64,000 nucleotides of DNA, from positions 974,501-1,038,500 of the forward strand of contig JAJGOT010000157.1 in assembly GCA_022457155.1 (NCBI GenBank), written 5' to 3'. The notes beneath the pieces are model-generated. The model did no database searches, had not been told where the DNA came from, and was given only the letters and a program-made list of their open reading frames with translations. Position numbers and translations under genes: made by a program. Origin of the DNA: Cladopsammia gracilis (Eukaryota > Cnidaria > Anthozoa > Scleractinia > Dendrophylliidae). This document shows positions 56,894-64,000 of the stretch, piece by piece; position 1 is the stretch's first letter; each line of letters begins with the position of its first letter.

Positions 56894-57955
56894 TGACCAC
56901 CAAAGCGGTCAGGCAAAAAAGCTTCTGTTTCCACTGCGTCGAACATGCGCGGAAACAAAACAACAACGGTGCGATCATACAGTTGAAGAAAGAGAATTTA
57001 TAGGAACATGGTGTTTGAATGAAGTGCAAAAAGCTTTGGAAAAAGGATATGATTGAAAAGATTTATGAAGTGTGGCATTTCCCAGAAACAACAGAAGATC
57101 TATTCAAAGAATATGTGAAAAAAGTCATGAAAATAAAACTGGAGACATCCGCTTTGACAGTTGGCGAAGACTGTAAATATAAATCACAAAAGCATTTCAA
57201 AAGAGTTGTGAAAGAAAGATTAGGGATTGAATTAGATAAGATTGAATTTAATGCTGGAAAAAGAACCATTGCAAGAGCATGTCTGAATAGTCTATGGGGC
57301 AAGTTTGGGCAAAGAAACAATATGAAACAAAATAAATATGTCACTGAACCAAAGGAATTTTATGAGATACTGTTGAATGATAAAATAGATAATCTGTTGG
57401 TACACTTCATCAATGAAGATATGGTGCAAATGACCTATGATTTGAAAGGACAGTTTATTGAAAATGCAAACTGTACAAACATATTTATTGCTGCATTTAC
57501 AACCAGCCATGCCAGAATGATGCTATATGATGTGTTACGATACGCTTGGTGAACAAGTTTTGGGATTCGATACAGATAGTGCATGATATGTGCAAAGACC
57601 AGGCGGAGCCACTGTTGAAACAGGGGATATGTTAGGAGAATTAACAGATGAGTTAGGCGGTGATAAGATTGTGGATTGGTGTGGATCTGGGCCAAAGTCA
57701 TATAGTTATGTGACAGGCAAAGGAAAGATAACATGTAAAGTAAAAGGCTTCCTCTTGAATCATGAAAATAGCAAATTTCTGAATTTGCCGGAAATGAAGA
57801 AAATCATAAATAAACAAAAGGAAAGAATCACATTGGTTAATGAAAGACATATAGCCAGAAATCCAAAGACAAAAGAAGTTTTCAATGAATACCAGGAGAT
57901 TTCAGATTCGTTTATGATAAGCAATGCTTTAATCGTGTTGAAACCGGACTAGATA
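56890..57955 (+). pseudogene. Protein-primed DNA polymerase B remnant (Polinton/Maverick- or linear-plasmid-like)
   Basis: Plus strand in three frames. First (to 57056): LLFPLRRTCAET, then EEREFIGTWCLNEV. After a frameshift near 57052: KIYEVWHF, then the motif-B region KRTIARACLNSLWGKFGQ (57256-57312), ending at a stop at 57550. After another frameshift: the catalytic motif-C DTDS at 57569-57580, an in-frame stop three codons on, and then the C-terminal 120 codons (57590-57952) with SGPKSYSYV and KVKGFLLN. These motifs define viral/organellar type family B polymerases encoded by Polintons and relatives. The exonuclease domain and most of the N-terminus are missing. Non-functional. Confidence 0.85.
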
Positions 57956-58462
57956 CAATCCCGTATGGACTTTAGGAAGTTTGCGATCGCTAGAGGCAAG
58001 CAGTGAGGTAACTGTGGCTTTAGGGCGGGTTTGGAGGCCGTAAAGAAGGCGCAGGTAGTTACCCTTAGGAATAGACGGTGGTGGGACGGAGATGGAACTG
58101 TGGCTTTCAAAAGGCTTTAGAGACTGCACCGAGGGCGCAGTTAGTTACCCTTAAGGTGGAGTGGAGATGGAACTGTGGAGATTTCACGGTGGTTATTTTA
58201 AGGCTGTTGAAAGTTAGCGGTGATTATTTTTTTGTTCTTAAAATTGACGGTGTGTGCCCTATAGTGCCCTACATAACTACTTCTGTGACAGAATATACAT
58301 TATATTAACACAGGATGCATAAATCATGCTCTTAAATGTCTCAAACAAAGAAAACATCTTGATAATCAAGCAATAGAATATTACTAGCTTGCCAATGCTG
58401 CCTACCCAGAATCCCATTCGGTCTCATCGTCCATGGTTTAGTCAACGTTTCTTCAATTTGGT
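57956..58462 (+). repeat. Short imperfect direct repeats downstream of the polymerase remnant
   Basis: Between 57985 and 58200, blocks of the form GTTACCCTTA(G/A)G, GGAGATGGAACTGTGG and GGCTTTAG, GGCGCAG recur two to three times at about 60-110 bp spacing. No ORF of note. From about 58250 on, ordinary sequence. Confidence 0.5.
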
Positions 58463-58762
58463 GAATAGCTCAGAAGGAGGTCGGACACTTATTGAGAATA
58501 TATAACGTAATGTCGACACTTATTTTCAATAAATTTTTAAGTGTAAAAAAGAAAATCTAAAATCCCCACTCAGGATTGAACCTGTGACCTCAGCTAGGGT
58601 TAGGCTTACATAGCCTACCGTACCACAGTATCACATAGCTTCTCGGGTTGTTTAGGCCTAAATTTAACTATATAAACTGCTAACCCCAACCTCAACTGAA
58701 AGCTAACCAGTTACTTCGTTATATAAGTCTCAATAAGGTGTCCGATCCCCTTCTGAGCTATG
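58463..58762. mobile_element. 300-bp TIR element with a tRNA-like core, copy 1
   Basis: Left end ATAGCTCAGAAGGAGGTCGG plus ACACTTATTGAGA is mirrored on the right by TCTCAATAAGGTGTCC plus GATCCCCTTCTGAGCTAT. Inside, the minus strand at about 58640-58560 has a B box (GGTTCAATCC), a hairpin AGGCTATGTAAGCCT in the anticodon-arm position and a weak A box (TGGTACGGTAGG). A DNA-type TIR element enclosing a tRNA-like unit is unusual. Target duplication is unclear. Confidence 0.6.
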
Positions 58763-59926
58763 GAATCTAGACTCTTCCGTTGATAACCTTCCATTCCTTT
58801 AATGGAATATTGATTCGCAAATCCTTTCAATGCCGATTTATCGTGTACCAGTTTTTGTTTTGCCTTGGTTTTGGATAGTGGTGTCCTCGTCACTCTTTCA
58901 TCGTGTGAGGACGGTGGTGGGTATACGCTCACCTTTGTTGGGAACAGTTTGTTTTAGAGTTATTGTTCTATTTTTTTGTCATAATTATTGCTTACAATAC
59001 GGCCGCGTGTGTGGCCAAAGTACGACAAAAGGTGTAATGTCAATTCGCCTGTAACTGTAACTGTAACTGTAACAGTAAATCTTTATTTAAACATGGTAGC
59101 ACACAGAGCTTGATAAAATTAGTTACAAACAGGCAATGCATGAGGCATAAAGAATAATTTGTAGCAGGTAAGTGCATGCTCAAAATCGGCCGATAAGAAA
59201 GCACGAGACACCTAGACTGCCTGGACAGGGTCTATAGAAATTCCGCAACATCTCCGGCATGTCGCCCTGAGTAAGCGTCTGGGAGTGTGTTTCGCCACAA
59301 TAATAAAAAAAAAAAAACAAAAGACTGTTGCTAGTCTTGTTTTTCGCTTGCTCTCGCTGCCTTTTCTCTTCTTTCTAGTTTCTGTGATTTTCGAGTTGTT
59401 TTGGGGAAAAAAACTTGTTCGAACTAGTTGTAGTGAAATTGCTATAATTTTCATCAACCATGTTTTCAAAAATTCAGCTATGTATCACGATTCTCAGATA
59501 CTTTTGTCTGCTTTTGAGACGTCAATATAAAGTCGTATTGTCGTCTCAAAAACCAGCCTGTGATTGGTTGAAAATTTCCAGCGGCAATTTCATGGGTTCC
59601 TTGCGTAGAAAACCAAAATTTAAAATTATCTTCCAAAGAGGGGCAAAAATGTTGATTACTTTGTCAAGTTTGGCAGATAAACAACGCTGTATTCAATGCA
59701 ACGACCCTCTCTATCGAAAGTTAACGATAAGATGAGTTTAAAAGCTGCTTTTGTTTGTTTGAACGGTTTGTTTACATTGAGCCGTGCTGTGCGCGCTATC
59801 ACACCATCCTAATTTGAAAAAAAGTTTTGGGCTAAAACTTCGGCAAGTTTGCGTTATTCACTCATTTTTTCGACGTTTGTAACTTTGAAAAACTTCAAAT
59901 TTTAAATTTCAAACTTCAAACTTTAA
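58763..59926. other. Spacer with a minus-strand retroelement tail
   Basis: 59050-59075 is (GTAACT)n followed by GTAAATCTTTATTTAAACAT. Read on the minus strand this is an AATAAAG signal followed by a TTACAG-type microsatellite, the 3' end of a truncated retroelement extending to about 59235. Other ORFs here are unrecognised. CCAATCA/GATTGG words flank 59560. Confidence 0.4.
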
Positions 59927-59980
59927 ATATATTCCTTATTGGGCTCCGTCGCTTCGCGACTCCGCCCAATACGGAATATA
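59927..59980. repeat. Strong hairpin
   Basis: ATATATTCCTTATTGGGCTCC and its approximate inverse CGCCCAATACGGAATATA enclose GTCGCTTCGCGAC, itself a perfect inverted pair. Possibly the tip of a fold-back element. Confidence 0.6.
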
Positions 59981-60489
59981 TTTTCTCCCAACTAGCCAAC
60001 TAGATTTTGACGCCTCAAAATCGAAATTAGTTTATAATATATATCGTATATGTTAAGAAACACGCATTCGTCAAAATGTCTGAATTCATCAAAACATGAA
60101 ATCAATTATTGAAAACACGAATTCGCCAAATACTTTCGAATTAGTCAAAACACGAATAAAAATACCAAAACACTGATAGACATTCCTATGGCCTCAGGCG
60201 GTTGGTTACACGGTTTATTACCTGAAGAGTGAGTTAGGCCAGGCAAGGTGTTTGGTGTTTGGTATTTTATAAAAGCCTCTTAAAAACTCGTATCCACCAG
60301 ATGTACCAATACAAGAGCAGTGGAAAAGCTTCCAATACTTTCTCATGAACACGGGAAGAACTCCCAATTTTATTGAAGATCTTCTTTTCACCGAGCTCAG
60401 CCGCACTTAAAGCAATTCGATCACCAGCCGAAGGTGAAGAGTTGGCGTCCACCTCGGCGGCTAAACAGAAGAACGACCTTGTCCAGGCG
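59981..60489. other. Spacer, no recognised gene
   Basis: Contains several CACGAAT words near 60060-60160 and overlapping ORFs at 60218-60597 on both strands without known domains. Confidence 0.35.
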
Positions 60490-60722
60490 TGCGTTTCAAA
60501 AGTCACGAAAACCTTCCGGCCCCGAAAAGCTGTGTTATTTGCAAAATATTTACCTACAAAGATTCGGTTTTTGTTGATTTTGAAAGCTAGGCATTAAATC
60601 TTACGTTTACTGCATGAGATGGACTGGTTTGCCGGCTAAAAATTTCAACGCCATTCGTTAGAAACTGAATTTAAAAGACAGCTTTCGGGCACGAAACGTT
60701 TTCGGGACTTTCGAGAAACGCA
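60490..60722. mobile_element. MITE-like element (233 bp)
   Basis: Left end TGCGTTTCAAAAGTCACGAA plus AACCTTCCGGCCCCGAAAAGCTGT is inverse, with several mismatches, to the right end ACAGCTTTCGGGCACGAAAC plus GTTTTCGGGACTTTCGAGAAACGCA. No ORF of its own. Confidence 0.6.
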
Positions 60723-61167
60723 GGCCAGGTGTTTTTGGGAATAAAGTATGGTTTCCGCCGTGACCCACTACCCCTGCCAGCGGAATTTGGTCGAGGCACA
60801 GGACTAACTGGTGGCCGAAATCCAAATATTCTTCAGCGTTCCTCAAAAGCAGAGTCAACAGAAGATCCACCAAGTGCCACGCGTGGCAAAATATACGATG
60901 GCGGCGGGCCACGCTGGATAATTTCGGTAACGTTTACAACCACAGATGTACTAGTCTCACAGCTGAGCTGCTTGCCCTCCAACGGCTTCGGTCCTAGACG
61001 AAGCCGTATCTGTCCATCTGGAGGTTTCTACAAGACTGTCGCTGTGGAAATTAGCCTTTGTGCACACTGCCTGAGGATTTCACGATACTCCATGATGGGA
61101 TGCGATGTACAGGGAGCTTCCTGTTAGTGCACATGCCCAAGTTGTCGTCTCCAGAACACCACGACCC
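60723..61167. other. Unassigned; 132-codon plus ORF
   Basis: The plus ORF 60729-61127 overlaps a shorter minus ORF and has no recognised domain. It is unusually GC-balanced for the window (GGCGGCGGGCC near 60900), so a host exon cannot be excluded. Confidence 0.3.
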
Positions 61168-61400
61168 ATTCTCGTCCCCAGAGCCTTCGTTTCGTTTGGT
61201 CAGCGGAAAAAAACGAAGGGCTCTGGTAACAGTGTCTTCCGGACGTCGTAAAATCCACGACATCCGTTAGCGCATGCCTAATGCATTAATGTACTATTGC
61301 GCTTGCTCAATGCCAGAAACCGGAAATAAAAAACCTTTCGTGTGTGCATTCTCGTCCCCAGAGCCCTCGTTTCGTTTGGTTGAGCTCTGGAGACGAGAAT
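61168..61400. mobile_element. Two small TCTCGTCCCCAGAG-type palindromic elements
   Basis: At about 61171-61224, TCTCGTCCCCAGAGCC and CTTCGTTT face AAACGAAGGGCTCTGG. At 61349-61400, CATTCTCGTCCCCAGAG faces CTCTGGAGACGAGAATG. The shared start and the inverted partners indicate two copies of one miniature element family. Confidence 0.55.
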
Positions 61401-61439
61401 GTTGTGTGTGTGGAATGGTTGTGCCTAAATCATACCGTC

Positions 61440-61627
61440 CAGAAGGACGTCGGACACCTTATTGAGACTTATATAACGTAATGTCGACAATTAGAATTTA
61501 ATTTTTTAATAAATTTTTAAGTGTAAAAAAGAAAATCTAAAATCCCCACTCAGGATTGAACCTGTGACCTCAGCTAGGCTTAGGCTTACATAGCCTACCG
61601 TACCACTGTACCACCTAGCTTCTCGGG
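61440..61627. mobile_element. TIR/tRNA-like element, copy 2 (one end missing)
   Basis: Begins with the same TIR (GTCGGACACCTTATTGAG), TATATAACGTAATGTCGACA, TTTTTAAGTGTAAAAAAGA, then the same tRNA-like core with the GGATTGAACC B-box complement and GCCTACCGTACCACTGTACC. It ends at CTAGCTTCTCGGGAAT, where another MITE starts. The second TIR is absent. Confidence 0.7.
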
Positions 61628-61630
61628 AAT

Positions 61631-62028
61631 TTAAGGTGGCTCCCAACAGTTTCCAGCACTTTCCACGACTTAGATTTTGATGGGTCATTAAAACCACTCT
61701 TTATCAGTTGATGCTACAATCATGATATCAAACGAATGCCCAATGATTGGTGAACACGTTGTTATCATTTTTGTGACACAATATGTTACTATAGCAACAG
61801 TATAATGTGCTGAAAACATCCTTAATTTTAGCTTTAAGTGTTAATAACTCAAAAATGACTCGGTGAACCTCTTTTTTTATTGTCAAATTTTGATCAGTAG
61901 GATAAGATGCAACTTTTGGCAAAGTTTAAAAAAATTCTGTAGGTGGGGTTCAGAGCCACCTTTAATTTTCGAAAATTTAAGGTGGTTCTGAACCCCACCT
62001 ACATAATTTTTTTAAACTTTGCCAAAAG
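61631..62028. mobile_element. AAGGTGG-ended MITE plus adjacent inverted arm
   Basis: TTAAGGTGGCTCC at 61631 pairs with GAGCCACCTTTAA at 61953-61965. Directly after, bases 61971-62028 are the inverse of 61913-61970 (GAAAATTTAAGGTGG..., through AACCCCACCTAC and TTTTTTTAAACTTTGCCAAA). This looks like one element and a partial inverted second copy joined end to end. Confidence 0.65.
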
Positions 62029-62357
62029 TAAGAAAATTCACAATGTCAGCAGGAACGCTTTTCACTGACAAATTTCTCCACCCGTAGATACAAGATAGGA
62101 AATAACGCCGTTCGGAGTACAGAATGGGCCTTAATCAAGCGGCGGCCATGCTGACTCCCCGGAGAATAAAATGCTTTGTCTTTCACCGCTTAACCGGCGT
62201 TTTTAACTTTTTCATTGCGAGGCTTAGCGGGGTAAATCATTTGTTCTTATACAAAATGGCGGGGTGTGATTAAGGCCCATGCGCTATTTTTCTTACAGGG
62301 TTGAAATCCCGGAGTATGTAGGGTGGCGTAGGGGGTAAGGTTCCAGAACAGGATTAT
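62029..62357. other. 3' flank of the fibrinogen-like exon
   Basis: Downstream (minus-strand sense) of the stop codon at 62358. No perfect AATAAA was noticed on the minus strand within this stretch; one occurs further on, near 61873, inside the MITE. May contain the 3' UTR. Confidence 0.4.
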
Positions 62358-63002
62358 TTACACGTGTGAGCCAAACCAATGATTTGTGCTGCTAGAATCT
62401 TCAGAGCAGCAAGAAAATAAACTATCCGTGGTTGAGTAATAACCAAAATAATCAGCGTTGAATGCAGAAGTGACCTTCGCAATGCTCTGAAAGAAACATT
62501 TTCCAAGGCTTAAGTCGTGGTGAAGCATCGATCCAGCGTCTTGCCACCAAGTCACGGTACACTGCGAACAATTGTATCCTTTAACGTTGATATAATCGAT
62601 AATTTTGCAGATATATTCCCCCTTAAAGCTCAAGATATTCAACTTTGAGAAATTGCCTCTAACATAATCACGATAATCGAACACTTTCCGTGGGAAATTA
62701 CAAGTTACTCGCCAGTGGCTGGAAACGGCTTTCAGCTCATTCATTTGCTGTAAAGGTAAGCGGTAAGCATTCCAGTTAGGATTATTAGCGTTTAATGAAC
62801 CATCTTCATAAAACGGAACTTTCGTCAGCTGTTTTATTCTCCTGTTGTGGAAGCTTTGTGACATCACTAGTGTCCATGCCCAGCCGGGCTCAGAGGCCAG
62901 GTCACAAAACACTCTGTAAGGATTGTTGTGACTGTCCCGGATGTAGTACAGGCCTGATCTTTGAATTCCACTTCTCAACAAATCTAAACAATTCCTTGGG
63001 TG
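62358..63002 (-). CDS. Terminal exon of a fibrinogen-like (GGGWT-type) secreted protein
   Basis: Best host-gene candidate. The exon starts after a good acceptor (pyrimidine tract, then CCTCAG, AG at 63004-63003) in phase 0 and runs 214 codons to TAA at 62360-62358. It opens with HPRNCLDLLRSG, GLYYI (residues ~18-21), YRVFCDL (C33) and GWAWTLVMS (40-48), the pattern of the fibrinogen-like N-terminal subdomain. Then come PNWNAYRL (75-82), WRVTCNF, and a Cys-rich end with NCSQCTVTWW (144-153), LHHD, GKCFF, SCCS and HWFG. Cysteines number about ten. I recall this layout from cnidarian proteins such as the coral uncharacterized skeletal organic matrix protein 5 group, so an extracellular role is likely. 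Upstream exons, including any signal peptide, lie at higher coordinates and were not identified. Confidence 0.8.
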   Translation of the reverse strand, partial: HPRNCLDLLRSGIQRSGLYYIRDSHNNPYRVFCDLASEPGWAWTLVMSQSFHNRRIKQLTKVPFYEDGSLNANNPNWNAYRLPLQQMNELKAVSSHWRVTCNFPRKVFDYRDYVRGNFSKLNILSFKGEYICKIIDYINVKGYNCSQCTVTWWQDAGSMLHHDLSLGKCFFQSIAKVTSAFNADYFGYYSTTDSLFSCCSEDSSSTNHWFGSHV

Positions 63003-63454
63003 CTGAGGAGTAAACGCAGAAAAACGGTTTAACTTTTCAGTCCTTTTCAGAGTCAATTATGAAGACATGAAATGTACATGTAGCTCTAACGTTTGGTGTG
63101 ACCATTCAAATGAAACTTCTTAGCTTTGGCAGTATTTTTTCTTTATACCATTTGTTTTTCGATATTTTCACAAAATGAAATTTGGGATTCTAAATAAATT
63201 TTTATCTTTGGCACTCCTGGTAGTTTAAGGGTTAACACAATGATACTAGCACGCAAAGTGAAGTTGAAGACAGTTCCGGCAATAAGTGGTTTGCATGCAC
63301 GCAAATTTTACAGGCAGGAAACTTCCAATGAATTTTTAATATGTCCCAGTCGTTTTCATAGGGGACGTTTTTTACATTGTTATATGTTACTCGAATATTA
63401 TTTAGTTTATCGATTCTGCGGCAAGTGTGTGGCAGAGCAGACTAATTCATAACA
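63003..63454. other. Probable intron of the fibrinogen-like gene
   Basis: Immediately upstream (minus sense) of the acceptor. It holds one isolated monomer start of the large satellite (GTGTGACCATTCAAATGAAA at about 63098-63117). ORF 63240-63452 (plus) is unrecognised. Confidence 0.45.
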
Positions 63455-63763
63455 ATGATCTGTAATTTCATTACCATTTATATAGTCTGTTCCATTCGAT
63501 TTAGATACTGGAGAATGAGGCGAAGGAAACGTTTCGAGGATGTTGCAGCTCTCGTAAGGTCTCACACAATTGGTTTGCAACCCTTAGAGCTAACAATAGA
63601 ACAAACAACACAACAATGGACCCTAACCCTAAAAACAATAGCAGCTGTGTTTTACCGGGCCAATGAAAATAGAGGTTTCGAAGAGCTAGTGGAGAAAAAG
63701 GCGGGGAAACTATCCGAATGGCGGGAATATAATAGGCCTTCACTTCAAAAAATCATGAACTGA
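63455..63763 (+). CDS. Unidentified ORF with duplicated 149-bp core, copy 2
   Basis: 102 codons from the first ATG. The core 63539-63687 repeats 45627-45775 in the same frame (DVAALVRSH, GLQPLELTIEQTTQQWTL, TIAAVFYRANENRGFEEL). Unlike copy 1, it stays open and continues with VEKKAGKLSEWREYNRPSLQ and KIMN before the stop. No domain is recognised. The N-terminal part before RRRKRFEDVA may be intron read-through. The opposite-strand ORF with a hydrophobic stretch (63501-63743) is most likely its shadow. Confidence 0.35.
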   Translation: MICNFITIYIVCSIRFRYWRMRRRKRFEDVAALVRSHTIGLQPLELTIEQTTQQWTLTLKTIAAVFYRANENRGFEELVEKKAGKLSEWREYNRPSLQKIMN

Positions 63764-64000
63764 GAATTATTCTTATAGTCATTTCAAATTATGCAAATTT
63801 GTGTGTCACGAGTGCTTTTTGAAACTGTATTTAAAACGGTCAACACAGTTGTCAGCTCTTGTGACACACAATTGTCATCATTGCATCATTTTATTTGAGT
63901 GCTGGGCGGCAAAAACATTTTGTGTGCTACAGCCACAGTGTAGTTATTTCAAATGTCTAATATTTTGTTCCATAATAACATTAAATAGTCACATTATGTT
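63764..64000. other. End spacer with an imperfect inverted repeat
   Basis: TTTGTGTGTCACGAGTGC near 63797 pairs with GCTCTTGTGACACACAA near 63856-63872. No gene recognised before the window ends. Confidence 0.45.

Noticed and set aside
63501..63743. 80-codon minus ORF with a Leu/Val-rich membrane-like stretch
   Set aside because: It is antisense to the duplicated plus-strand segment, which keeps its frame in both copies; the minus frame is probably a shadow.

Overview
The window is eukaryotic, intron- and repeat-dominated and AT-rich. It looks like intergenic or intronic DNA of an anthozoan cnidarian, most likely a stony coral. The basis is the only convincing host exon (62358-63002, minus), which has the layout of the fibrinogen-like/GGGWT family that includes coral skeletal organic matrix proteins, plus Tx1/L1-, RTE- and CR1/L2-like LINE debris, a Penelope-like fragment, viral-type (protein-primed) DNA polymerase B fragments and many short palindromic elements. 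No bacterial genes, operons, rRNA genes or CRISPR arrays are seen. Species assignment is inference.

Layout. 1-2 kb holds little except one palindromic element. 2.0-3.45 kb is a 58-bp satellite made of two alternating perfect hairpins; each unit carries a consensus NF-kappaB decamer. 3.99-5.23 kb is a TTAA-flanked piggyBac-like non-autonomous element with five perfect CRE octamers. 5.6-17.95 kb is a large satellite built from two related half-units (about 165-170 bp together), with divergent single-monomer edges. At least four other elements interrupt it: a Penelope-like 3' end at 6387-6912, a 0.95-kb insert at 7.44-8.39 kb, a 2.5-kb insert at 10.55-13.07 kb, and a 500-bp TIR element at 14412-14911. 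18-22 kb has no recognisable gene. 22.3-36.7 kb carries four copies of one dispersed repeat, a broken Tx1/L1-type LINE (26.3-28.7 kb), a GGGGGTAC-ended element, a 1.4-kb GAGGGTG-ended TIR element with a nested TA-flanked element, and a 1.47-kb fold-back element with a 9-bp target duplication.

37.4-44.2 kb holds ATT microsatellites, a DNA polymerase B fragment and a 66-bp satellite with alternating subtypes. 45-54 kb carries a direct 0.75-kb duplication rich in CCAAT boxes, copies of another dispersed repeat, a dense CAAAG/CTTTG cluster at 51.2 kb, an RTE-type LINE remnant and a run of LINE 3' tails. 54-58 kb is a cluster of palindromes, the largest about 500 bp, next to a broken protein-primed DNA polymerase B. 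58.4-62.0 kb is packed with small TIR elements, including a TIR element with a tRNA-like core present twice. The end of the window contains the fibrinogen-like exon and an ORF segment whose 149-bp core is repeated in frame 18 kb away.

The genes do not form a pathway. The window is best read as a repeat landscape around the 3' end of one secreted-protein gene. The most interesting signals are repeats that carry regulatory motifs (kappaB satellite, CRE element, CAAAG cluster), the higher-order satellites with divergent edges, and the element families definable here by their own termini and target duplications.
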